Assembly (NCBI GenBank): GCA_028583605.1
Contig: CM053330.1
Span: 23,028,129-23,092,128 of the forward strand
DNA from: Dastarcus helophoroides
Lineage: Eukaryota; Arthropoda; Insecta; Coleoptera; Bothrideridae
DNA length: 64,000 bases
Reading direction: 5' to 3'
Part shown: piece after piece, positions 54,295 to 64,000 of the stretch
Numbering within the stretch: the first letter of the stretch is position 1
Layout of the letters: the number at the start of each line of letters is the position of its first letter
The notes under the pieces: model-generated
Database searches by the model: none
What the model was told of the DNA's origin: nothing
Seen by the model: the letters and a program-made list of their open reading frames with translations, nothing else
Position numbers and translations under genes: made by a program

Positions 54295-57117
54295 CTAAAA
54301 CAAAAACAATAAAAATCAAGTTTCTTGTTTCCAGGAAAAAAATTAAAATAGAAAATTTGAAAAGATACGTATATTTAAAAAACAACTATTTTGCCAATTT
54401 TTCTAAGTAAAAATTTCACAATAAACATTTTTAAAATAAAAAATCACTGCAAATAATAATCATTTAATGTTTTTGTTAGAATTATAGATTATTTTTAAAA
54501 GTTACCAAAAAGGTTCATTTTGATTTTTTTTTAATACTTAATTTTTTAAATTTAATATTTTGAAAGGAAAAGGGAATATTTGGAAATATTAGAAAAGTAA
54601 AATTTGAACCAATGAAAATGAAACACAGGCTTATCCAATTAAGTGACCACCGTTGGTAACAAAATTGTTTAAATACTAGTAGCATTTTTAACGCTTTTTA
54701 AGATAGAAGAATGAGAAACACAAAACAATTATTAATTGTAAGAATTAAATGTAACTTATATGATTAAAATTAGAACAATGCATTAAATTAGTGCATTTTA
54801 AGACATTATTTGTGTTTAGGACCAACAAATTTCAGAAAAAACGTATTTTACTAAAACAACTCAAAAACATTTAAATTTTTTTAATTTAAAATTAAATATC
54901 TCCCGAACTATAAGAATTACCCCACAGATGTTTATATGAAAGCGAAGTTTAACTGTAGATTAACATAAATAGAAAATAATATACAGGGTGTGCCATTGGA
55001 ATTAAAAAAAAAAAAATTACAGCTTTCGCATTCCCTGCAACTAACGGAGTCATTGGAAATGATAACACCATATATAAATCATTGACCGTTTATTGCGAAT
55101 ACACAAAAAATTATATAAGTTTTCCGCAAATTTCATCGACAACGCTTGACAGGTGGATTCTGGAAGATAAATAATTAAGGATTACGTAAAACAAAGTTTC
55201 ATAAAAATTGTTAGTTTCCGAATTACAGGTTTCAATTTCATAATCACTAGATACAATGCATTCAAGATATGACGCACTGCTGAGGCCATTTGACTTCATC
55301 CTGTAACGTCAAGTGGCAACTAGATCTACAATTATTTGAAGTAAAGCAAAATCTAATTCTTACTTAAAACTAAAATAGAAAAAAATATATGGGCGGCTAT
55401 GCCATTTGATTTTTTAGAAAAATTATATTTCGCGTTTGCCAATTTGAGCTTGTATAATGACAAAGGCTATTTATAACTAGGTTTACACTATCTTTTAAGA
55501 TAACGATATACCAAAACCATCTGCCCTAAAAACTTATAGTCATTCAGCCCTCCAGGTGATTTTACAAGTACATTTTCATGATTTTTTCCAGATATCTCAA
55601 AAACTATTATTCGCGCATACTTCTTGTTTAATATTACTTTTGAGCAGATTTAAAAATTTCTTTAAAAAGGCAACTTTGGTACACCACCGTATATAATTAA
55701 ATATTCATCAATAAAAATATTTTAGAATGTGCGTCACATCCAAAAATATTATACTTTTGTTCCAAAAAGATTTTTGTTATCAAAATATTTCTAGGAGCCA
55801 CACGGCTTTAACGACTTACCTAGTATTCAGTGTGTTCAAAATGAACTCGGCAATATTGCTAAATCTTATTATTTAAGAACAACTTCAGTTAAATTAGCAA
55901 AGTTGTGGACGTTTTAACGCTGATACAACAAAGACAATTGAACATCGCGTTTTTGAAATTTATTAAAAATTTATGAAGTTAAAACAGCACTTTGTAAAAA
56001 TAATTACCAAGTATAATAATAGGTAGACAGTTAATAACAATATTAAAAAATAATATATTTGTCATATTTTTGTTTAAAATAGATCAGAGATGAGACTTTC
56101 TAAATTTAATAATTTTTTCTCTATTTATTTACACATTTAATATAATTTCATTCAATAAATTTGTCAATATTTTCTTAATTATGTTAAACACATGTGTATC
56201 ACATATTTTTTAATCGGGAAGGAAACGTTCTTTTAAATTATTAAAAAATATACATGGTTTTCCATTAAGAAGAAAATCTGTTAACATTTATTTTGTCTAA
56301 ATCCCATTTATGAACCTTTTTTATTTTAGATTCTATTTCTTTTAGTGATCAAGATATAAAGAGTTAAAATCAAATAATCTATACTAGATCACCCTGTATG
56401 TACAAGGGTTTGAATTGTTATAAAAAAAGCTAAGAATTTTTTTAATAACTTTTAATCGCATTGAACTTGTTTTATGAAATTTGTTAAATAAAATAAATGC
56501 CTAAAAATTAAAACATTATAATTATTTTAAATATACCACGTTCTTAATCTTAATCAGTGGCGGCGGTACGTTTATTATGAATCCGTACTTTATTTACAAT
56601 AACAAATATTTCTTACATTTTTTTGATACGAACAAGTGTTTAAGAGTCGATCATTATTTTTCTTAGCTGTATATCTATACAAACATTCGTAAAAATGTAT
56701 TTTAAATTGATGAAATATTCAAACATTTATTATAGTAACACTTGATTCAACTTAACCTCAAAAATGGTTGAACTTTTAAAATTAGTATTCATGGGTGCTT
56801 CATTCTATTCAGCATATTCCATAAAACAGACTGATGTTTCGAAGTTATCTAAAAATTGTATTATTTTTTTTTTGATAAAACACATTACTTTGTGTTTTCA
56901 AAAGCAAAGCGTCAAACACAATTGTTTATAGGCACTGTTTGTCTTAAAATAATGCCGACAATCACTCTCTGAAGTTTGTCAAACTACTTTTAATCATTCT
57001 GTTTCTGCATAGCAAATATTTGTTAAATAAAAAAATTTAAATGCGGTGTGCGGTTTTTGAATTTAATATCCATTATGACAGTAAATATTACAAAAAGGTT
57101 ATACTAAATTCTTTATA
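54295..57117 (-). other. Upstream intron or flank of Mocs2B, nothing firm
   Basis: AT-rich. CAGGGTGTGCCATTGGAATT at 54985 and ATCACCCTGTATG at 56390 are lone MITE-like ends. A - strand frame at 55111-55299 (62 codons, SSASYLECIVSSDYEIE...) shows no MBIP or MoaE motif. I could not find further Mocs2B exons here. Confidence 0.4.
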
Positions 57118-58506
57118 CAGGGTGAACCATAAGTAATGGTACACAGAGCAATTGTGGATTTCTCAAATAAAAATAATATGATTTGGCTACATTTATCTTA
57201 CACCAAAAGTTGATATTAACAGAGATACAGGGTGTCAAAGTTGAAACAAAAATTTCGATTTTTTTCGTATAATTATGGAATGAGTTTTAATAAAGGCACG
57301 AAATTTGGCACAAGGGAGTTTCTTAAGTCGACAAACTCTAATTTGCTAACATATTACCAATAGCTGATAGGGGGCGCTATCTGTGCTATCCTGCATAATT
57401 CTAAACCATCATAACTTTTTTGTGCACCCACGTATATTAATTTTAAATGGGTTATTTTATTTCCCCATATTTTTTCCGTAAAGAAGGTGTACTTTCTGAA
57501 AGTTGATACGAGCAACCGTTTCCAAGATATTTGCCTTTAAAGCTTGACGTGCCTTGGTTTTAAATTACTAAGATAATAAATTTTCGAAGTAGGCTTGAAA
57601 AAAAAGTAATCATAAGACAACTTTGAAACTAATTTATGTTAAATAGTACTTTACTGATAATATTATTACCTAAATTTTGAAAATTTCAATAAAGAAAATC
57701 CAAAAAATTAAGAAGTAATTTATTTTCTAACATAGAGATGTGAGATATGATCTCTGAGTCCGCACAAGTAAATTTTAATAGTCTGGGTGGTCAAAGCAGA
57801 TATTTGGAGATGAATTTCAATAAAAGACAGCCAGATTTTTAATTATTAACAATCCCTTTACATGAAAAAGGTCATTTCCCACATACTTCTTTTTGAAAAT
57901 AAATTTTGTTTTGGAATTTTATTTAAATTTGCTTTAGAAATTAATAAAAAATATGTGTAATAATAATGTCAATAGAGTAATATTCGATATAAACTATTTA
58001 AGAGTCAGTTTTATTACTTTTATTTTGAAACCTACTGCGAAAAATTCACATTTACATAACTTAAAATAAACGTACGTCAGACTTTGAAGGCAAATATCTT
58101 AAAAACGGTTGCTTGTATCAACATTTAGAAGGTATACCTTTTTTTTACTTAAAAAATGTAGGTAAATAAAAATATGTATTTAAAATAAGTGTACCTGAAG
58201 GCACAAAAAAGTTATGATGCTTTAGAATAATACAAGGTAGCGCAGGTGGCGCCCCCTGTGAGTTACTGACAATCTGTTAGCAAATTAGAATTTCTTGACT
58301 AAAGAAACCTCGCTATACCAAATTTCTTGTCTATAGTGCAATGTATTCATCAGTTAGGCGAAAAAATCAGAATTTTTTTTTAACTTTGACACCCTGTATC
58401 TCTGTTAATATCAACTTTTGGTATAAGGTAAATGTGGCTAAATCACATTATTTTTATACGAAAAATCTGCTCTTGCTCTATGTACCATTACTTATGGTCC
58501 ACCCTG
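57118..58506. mobile_element. Foldback MITE family E, copy 3 (complete)
   Basis: The ends CAGGGTGAACCATAAGTAAT and ATTACTTATGGTCCACCCTG are flanked by TATA on both sides. The layout is the same as 29828-31186, including GATAGGGGGCGC / GCGCCCCCTGTG and the GATACGAGCAACCGTTT arm block. Very similar to copy 1, so the family moved fairly recently. 1389 bases, non-coding. Confidence 0.92.
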
Positions 58507-59303
58507 TATATTTCTAATGAATAACTCGAAGATATGTCAGTTTTTGATTAATTCAGTTTACCTTCCCAATCTAAAATATGAATTTTTAGAATATAATACC
58601 AAAAATTATCGCATGATAAAGTTTAATACTAGGATAAATATTAGCCGTCAAAAAAATCTACTTGCAAGCACACTCAATCCAAATGAAAACAACGAGTTGG
58701 AATAAGAAATAGGGAAAATGTGATAACCAAATTTTAAAGGAACTTACCTCAATAGAGTTAGTTGTTATTGTATAATTTAGTATGATATAAATTGTGCCAT
58801 TGAATCGTAAAGGATGGCTAATAAGTAATAAGGCTAATAGGATGAAATGAAAAAATGTATCTAACATTTATGATATCCCTCAAATTAAAACTGCTAAAGA
58901 TGTTAGGAATTCTTGTTTTTCTTCTGAAATTGAAATGCATAATTTATAAATATCAAAATTTATTTTATAAATTAATCCTGTGCATTACATTCATTTTAAC
59001 ACCAAAAAAATATTCTCAACATTGTACGGGGAGGTCTGAAATATTCGTTAACGACTAAAGCATCTTTTTTCATTTTTTGAACATTGCCAAACTACTCCAA
59101 CTTTACAATTTAATAAAAGTTTCAGTTATACAGGATGCTCTGTATTGTCTCAACTCATGGCTTAATTTCTTTTTAAGTTATGACATATATTATATGGCTT
59201 TTTCGAATGCTACTTATTAATGGTAATGTTCTAAAATAATTAAAGGGACCTATTTTTCCTTAACAGAGACATCGGACCTCCGCGTACAAGTGGGCATAAT
59301 ACA
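58507..59303. other. Spacer
   Basis: Small open frames (58517-58705 and 58855-59058) have no recognised motif. CAGGATGCTCTGTATTG at 59131 is a lone MITE-like end. Confidence 0.4.
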
Positions 59304-60147
59304 CAGGGTCTCCCAACGAAAACTTGACCTCCCTATAATTTGAAAACGGAGAAATATTTTAAAATTCGTCGATTTATGTTCTTGGGGGAATCATTTTTGA
59401 CGATACATCATTTTAAAGCCTTTTGCAAATACACTGGTGCATCGTTTTTTGGAATTGACTGAGAATTAAAAACGAAAAGTTGACAAACCCATATTCGTCT
59501 AAGACGCCAAGAGTGTTCATTCAATTTTCGGCCTTATAAAGTCGATTTCATGAAAGAACTTTACATGGCCACTGAATGGCACGTGGTGGTCTATAAATCG
59601 AAAATTTATTTTATGTACAGAGTGACTTATTTTGCAATATCACAAAGCTTCAATGCTTTTTTAACGAAAAGATGCATTTTTAAATAGGCAACATTTTACA
59701 TGTTAGAATACAAACATTTTCACAAATTTAATGGTTAATGATTTTTATTTTTAATGTAATAAACATTAAGTAAACAAGCTTTACGATGGCCAAAAATAGG
59801 TATTTTCATTTAAAAAAAAATGCTAATGCCACCACGGTCCATTTAATGGCCATATAATGTTACACGGATGTTGGTTTGTCACATTTAATTTTTAATTTCC
59901 AACCAATTTTTGAAAACATTGCACCGTTGTATTCGCAATGCAAAGGGCTTTAAAATGATGTATAAGGGGAGTTTTATTTGAAACTTTAAAATGGGGGTTG
60001 ATAGAGCTTAGGGGAATGAACATGTCAATTTGGCTTAACAGTCAAAGTGGTCCCCCTAAGAACATAAATTGACGGTTTTCGGCGAATTCTAAAATATTTC
60101 CCAGTTTTCAAATTATAAGGGGGTCAAATTTTTGTTGGAAGACCCTG
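59304..60147. mobile_element. Foldback MITE family H
   Basis: CAGGGTCTCCCAACGAAAAC is mirrored by TTTTTGTTGGAAGACCCTG. The arms continue through AATTTGAAAACGGAGAAAT / ATTTCCCAGTTTTCAAATT and CATCATTTTAAAGCC / GGCTTTAAAATGATG-like blocks (GGGCTTTAAAATGATGTA at 59946). The interior holds GATGGCCAAAAATAGG and similar, non-coding. TA follows the right end; the left flank (ACA) does not show a clean copy. Confidence 0.8.
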
Positions 60148-60589
60148 TAATTTCTTCATACTTGTACTAGATAGATAAGTAATTGTAATTACTAATTACT
60201 TTCCAGCGTTTATTTTTCAGTTAAGAATTATTTTGCATACCAATTTTCAGGGGAGTAATAAGGTCTGCGGCGTTTGCGAGTTCCATATTTCTATGGCAAC
60301 AGTTAATAGAACACAATATAAAACCTTTAGTCCGTTATTCTTTTAATTCCCTTTAAAAGAGTATATCAGACATAACATGGGCTTCATGGGCTGATGTAAC
60401 GTGCCCAACACCAAACGAAGTTGTGAATTAGAGACCGTCTAATATCTTAAATTCTTGTATATTATGACTTATGACCATAAATACTTATTAAGAATATACT
60501 GCGCCTAACTCATTTGCGCAGTAAGCGGAAGCCGTATATCACAAAAAGAGATAGAGAATTTGTGTAATACATATTTCCCATAAGTCCGT
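60148..60589. other. Unique-looking flank of the LTR element
   Basis: Slightly richer in GC (GCGGCGTTTGCGAG at 60269). No gene recognised. Confidence 0.4.
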
Positions 60590-61240
60590 CTACTTCGTCC
60601 ACCGATTGGCCTTAGCAGCAGCTTCGAACTGTTTTCTATAGGACTGTAAGTATGTCTTTCCATCATAGGTCGAAGGTTTCACATTTTGGGAAGAAATAGC
60701 AGGTACACTTTCGGATTCATGTTGTGTGAATTGTCCACTTAGCAACCTCTTCATGTCATTTTCGATGGTGCTGATCTTCTTTTGTGTTGCATTTTCCAAA
60801 TCAAGACGTTTGCTGTTGAATTCTTCTTTGACTTCGCCAATCTCTTCTTTCATTTCCTCTCTCATTCCTGTAATTTGTTCTTTCACTTCTCCTTTCATTT
60901 TGGCAACGTGTACTCCCATTTTTTTAGTTATATTTGCTAATAGACTATGCAATTCTTGTTTATCTGTATTCCTTCTCTGTTCTTCCTCCTGTTCTTTTTT
61001 TTTGTCGTCTTCGTTCTTCATCTTGTCGTCTTTGTTCTTCTTTCTGTTCTTTTTCTTGTCGTTTTTATTCTTTCTCCTGTTCTTTTCTTTGTCTTGTTCT
61101 TTTCTTCTTTGTCTTTCCTCATTGCTAATATCGCTTGCAATTGTTGTTTTATTTTGGCCGATTTTAATCTCGTTTCCATAAAGCGTTCTAGAATGTTTAT
61201 AGCGTCCGTAATAAAGTCTAAGTGCGGAACCTCGCACGAA
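60590..61240 (-). pseudogene. gag fragment of the second LTR copy
   Basis: Reads a charged coiled coil (QRRKEQDKEKNRRKNK onward), then NTDKQELHSLLANITKKMGV, GMREEMKEEIGEVKEEFNSK and LDLENATQKKISTIENDMKR. It ends SYRKQFEAAAKANRWTK, the start of a gag capsid region ('W..QFE.AA..N.W'), where the sequence breaks off. The MEQQLQAI-like beginning (IKQQLQAILAM) is in another frame here, so an indel in the A-rich tract separates it. The + strand open frames 60726-61387 are shadows. Confidence 0.75.
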
Positions 61241-61270
61241 TTCCTCCGAGAAATAAAGCACAATCCACAA

Positions 61271-62735
61271 AAGGGATGTAACGAATGTTGGTTTACTCAC
61301 AATCGCGAATGCGAATATTCATTTCAAACATTCGCGAATTCGAATGCGAATGTTGTCCGTTTCACTACCACTTTGAGAATTTTGTGAGAAACTTTTCCAG
61401 ATTAAAAATATTTCTCATACAGTTTTTATTTTCATTTAAATTTTGACATCATCTCGTAATTTACAAGTAATATTTTTCTCTAAATTTCGTGAAATTATTA
61501 TTCTCAATATTTTTATGCTTTTATTAAAATTTTAATCTAATTTAAAAAAAAAATAAACGAACTTTGAGAAAAAGCCGAATTTTGGTTAAAAAGCTTAATT
61601 TTAAGTAGAAATTTAGTCTAAACTTCGAGAATAACACGAATTTTAAGAAACAGGTTGAAATTTCCACACTCAAAATTTCAAAAATCCGCCTAAATTTTTA
61701 TAAAATATATAAAATTTAAAGAGAAGAAAGTAAAATTTTGAGTATCGTAATTTAAAAATATATAAATTATAATTAAATAAATCCAGGTTTGGTATAAAGC
61801 TGGAATTTTTAGGAAATCTCATTTAATATAAAAACGTGACATTTTGAAAAAACATGCTTGAAAAAAATGAAAATTTCGCGAAAAAGACGATTTTTGAAAT
61901 AAAAATCACAAGTTTCTAAAACCCAAGTTTTGAAAAAAATATCAAAATTTCGAGGAAAAGATTGACATTTTGAGAAAAAGATCGACATTTTGAGAAAAAC
62001 GTTGAAAATTGGTAAAAAGTCAAAATGTCCCAGAGAAAGTCAAATGTTGTCAAATGTTCGAAAAAGGGGCAAATTTTGGAGAAAATTTCAGAAAAAAGTC
62101 GAAATATCAAGAAAAAGGGTCGCTATTTCCTAACTGAATATTTATTTTTTAACCCTCCTCAACCATGACATCAGAAAATTGAGATAAACTGCGAAATTTT
62201 GAGAAACAAGTTGGAATTTGAAGTTTTAACAAAAATTCAAAGTTTTCCCAAAAATTCAAAGTTTTTCAAAAATATGTTTTAATATTTCCATACAAATATT
62301 ATTCTAAAAATTTTTACTTTTTTACCAATTTTCCAGAAAAAGGCGAAGTTTGATAAACAAGTCGAATTTTTCAGAAAGATGAATTTAAAAAAAAGTCGAA
62401 ATTTTCAAAAAAAAAAGTCTAATTTTCAGAAATAACGGAATTTTAAAAAACTAAATGACGAATTTTGAGATAAAAAGAGAATTTTGTGAAAAAATGTGGA
62501 TTTTGAAAAATGTCAAAATTTTGAGAAAATGTCGAAATCTCGAGGAAAGGACTAATTTTCATTAAAAAATAAAAATTTATGGAAAAGGCTACCGCAGTTG
62601 GGAACATAATTTCATAAATAATTTACCGTCTTATTGCCAAATACATTCGCAATATATTCGCATAATTTTTTGTAAATGCGAATATTAAAAAAGAAGCGAA
62701 AATTCGCGAAGGCGAATATTCGTTACATTATTAAA
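61271..62735. mobile_element. AT-rich 1.46-kb element inserted in LTR leader
   Basis: The inverted termini ATGTAACGAAT and ATTCGTTACAT lie close to the ends, followed by GCGAATGCGAATATTC-type words at both sides (61310-61345 and 62640-62715). The 6-base CCACAA is duplicated at 61265-61270 and 62736-62741. The other LTR copy keeps the uninterrupted TTGTGG at 12293-12298 in AGTTGTGGATTGTGC, which fixes the insertion point. The middle is the same kind of AAAAAGTCGAAATTT-rich tract as at 51880 and 13680. Confidence 0.82.
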
Positions 62736-62764
62736 CCACAACTAATATCGCCTCTGACACCAAT

Positions 62765-63096
62765 TGTTGCGCCTTATCGGTTCGAAGATTAATACTGCGT
62801 GAATTGTAATCACTTTATTTCCAAACAGATCTCGGAACACAACAAATGGCTAATTAACTCACGAACATTGTTTAATTATCTAATTTATTCATTGACTAAC
62901 TAAGGAAAAGCCGATGACCGGATCGTCTATTTATAGATCTCGTTTCGGGTTCTAGAAGAAACGAGCAAATAAGACTTATCGTTTGCGGAAATTTCTGGAG
63001 CGCTTATCTGCCGTTTGATTCATTATCGCGGCCGCTTCCCCTTATTAAATTTTCTAGAAAATGCCTAACTAAAATTTATAATTGCATTTTATTACA
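62765..63096 (-). repeat. LTR of the second retrotransposon copy
   Basis: 332 bases. On the - strand it starts TGTAATAAAATGCAATTATA and ends GCAACA, then AT and the primer-binding site TGGTGTCAG. It includes a GCGGCCGC site, TATAAATAG promoter-like element and AATAAA. Confidence 0.85.
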
Positions 63097-63721
63097 GTAT
63101 TTAATGAAATTGCAAATCAAATGTCTTACAAATAAAAAACAATGTTCTACTCTAACAAATGTTTAATGTGGGAACCACAAAGCCTTATTCTTTTCTCAAA
63201 AGCTTACTTAACATTTGTTAAAATACTTTCGTCAATTGTTTTAAAAGCATTTCGTATTCGATTTTTCATGTCCTTGGGGGTGGTAGGGGATACATTGTAT
63301 AAAATGTTTTTTACCTACTCAAATGTCTTACAAATAAAAAACAATGTTCTACTCTAACAAATGTTTAATGTGGGAACCACAAAGCCTTATTCTTTTCTCA
63401 AAAGCTTACTTAACATTTGTTAAAATACTTTCGTCAATTGTTTTAAAAGCATTTCGTATTCGATTTTTCATGTCCTTGGGGGTGGTAGGGGATACATTGT
63501 ATAAAATGTTTTTACCTACTTCCATAGGAAAATGTCCATTGGGGTTAGGTCCGGCGATCTGGGTGGCCAGTTATGAGGACCGCCTCTTCCAATCTATTTA
63601 TTTTGAAATTTTGTATTTAAATATTCCCTTAAGGAATTGTGAAAATGAACAGGAACCTCGTCCAATTGAATCCACATTTTTTGCCAACTATGATCAAATG
63701 TTATATTGGATAGCGGATTAA
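63097..63721 (-). pseudogene. Tc1/mariner-like transposase relic, C-terminal part, with tandem duplication
   Basis: Same sequence family and orientation as 47199-47640 (AACAAATGTTTAATGTGGGAACCA, TTAAAATACTTTCGTC, CATTTCGTATTCGATTTTTCATGTCC, GGGGTTAGGTCCGGCGATCTGGGTGG all shared in sense). The - strand encodes the end of the transposase. A 202-base segment is tandemly duplicated (63118-63319 and 63320-63520), almost unchanged. The + strand open frames at 63142 and 63344 are shadows. The right part to 63721 fades into other repeats. Confidence 0.75.
63118..63520. repeat. 202-base tandem duplication
   Basis: CAAATGTCTTACAAATAAAA starts at 63118 and again at 63320. The copies run in parallel to GTATAAAATGTTTT(T)TACCTACT and differ by about one T in the poly-T run, so the duplication is recent. 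Confidence 0.93.
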
Positions 63722-64000
63722 AAGCAGCACAATTCGTCAAAAATGGGTTTTATCTCAAAAACCATTGAATTTAGGTATAAGAAATGCATACCCTCTGAAC
63801 GCCTATTAAATTTTTTAGTACTTAAAATAAGAAAATACTAGGTGTTTCATTTAAATTAACAAAGAAATCGGAGTCTGAACTTCGAGTAAATGTTTATAAA
63901 ATGCTTTATAAAGATGTAGCAATTTTCTGAAACACCCTGTATATTTGAAAATATTTTTAGCATATAGACCCTAGCGTCCTATAATGTAACTTCTATGTTT
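63722..64000. other. MITE fragment at window end
   Basis: AAACACCCTGTATATTTG at 63931-63948 is a MITE-like terminus (right end). Its partner is not certain; GGTGTTTCATTTAAATTAAC (63841) may belong to it. No gene. Confidence 0.4.

Larger units (their letters stand above)
60590..63096 (-). mobile_element. Second LTR retrotransposon copy, 5' part only
   Basis: On the - strand, from the right: an LTR (63096-62765), primer-binding site (62762), leader carrying a 1.46-kb insertion (62735-61271), then gag start to about residue 200 (ending at 60590). Everything downstream (rest of gag, pol, 3' LTR) is missing. It is the same family as 11925-13192: the LTRs share AATTTTAGTTAGG, TTTTCTAGAA, GCGGCCGCGATAA and the TATAAATAGA/TATAAAGGAGG promoter region. 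It landed in a mariner relic: GTATTTAATGAAATTGCAAA right of the LTR matches GTATTAAATGAAATTGCAAA at 47192. Confidence 0.85.

Noticed and set aside
55111..55299. Candidate upstream Mocs2B exon on the - strand
   Set aside because: No MoaE- or MBIP-like motif, and the borders lack convincing splice sites in a phase fitting the exon at 54294.
54981..55400. Possible MITE beginning CAGGGTGTGCCATTGG
   Set aside because: No inverted partner found; GGGCGGCTATGCCATTTG at 55390 is in direct, not inverted, relation.
60726..61387. Long Ser/Phe/Leu-rich + strand open frames (151 and 146 codons)
   Set aside because: Antisense of the Lys/Glu/Arg-rich gag coiled coil; such purine-rich coding strands give open, Ser/Phe/Leu-rich frames opposite.
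1..64000. CRISPR arrays, bacterial operons, rRNA genes
   Set aside because: The repeated words are dispersed MITE arms, not regular direct repeats with spacers; the host is eukaryotic and no rRNA-like block is present.

Overview
This window looks like nuclear DNA from an insect. It is AT-rich, has short spliced exons with roughly 50-base introns next to multi-kilobase introns, and is packed with arthropod-type transposons. A beetle is plausible, but the sequence does not prove it. No bacterial-style genes, CRISPR array or intact tRNA/rRNA gene was seen.

Two host genes are recognisable and they point toward each other. (1) On the + strand, four exons (3864-3974, 4028-4207, 9958-10189, 16610-16803) encode the C-terminal half of a CREB-regulated transcription coactivator (Crtc), ending in the conserved MLSDP...FRLDRS tail. 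Its 5' exons lie left of the window. Its 3' UTR may continue through an intron to about 21380. (2) On the - strand, two exons (54294-54077 and 54025-53927) encode the C-terminal MBIP-like end of a Mocs2B/MBIP family protein. Its upstream exons were not found and probably lie to the right.

Everything else is introns and intergenic DNA built from transposable elements, most of them dead. The main ones are: a PIF/Harbinger (HARBI1-like) relic at 1.2-2.65 kb; a LINE reverse-transcriptase relic at 7.9-8.3 kb; an internally deleted Ty3/gypsy-like LTR element at 11.9-13.2 kb and a second, reverse-strand copy at 60.6-63.1 kb; a nest of hAT elements at 31.5-38.9 kb with perfect 8-base target duplications; an integrase (KRBA2/Ginger-like) pseudogene at 41.7-43.0 kb; and Tc1/mariner-like transposase relics at 47.2-48.3 kb and 63.1-63.7 kb. 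At least six families of foldback MITEs share CAGGGTG- or CAAGGTG-like ends and TA target sites. Several are long, nearly complete palindromes of 1.0-1.6 kb.

The most unusual signals are: a retroposed palindrome (15.36-15.63 kb) with a 13-base target duplication and a hammerhead-ribozyme-like core; a 1.46-kb AT-rich element in the leader of one LTR copy whose empty site survives in the other LTR copy; an in-frame 63-base candidate cassette exon in the large Crtc intron; and a 418-base element flanked by an 11-base direct repeat, with relatives at 49.1 and 53.7 kb, the last lying just after the Mocs2B stop codon.
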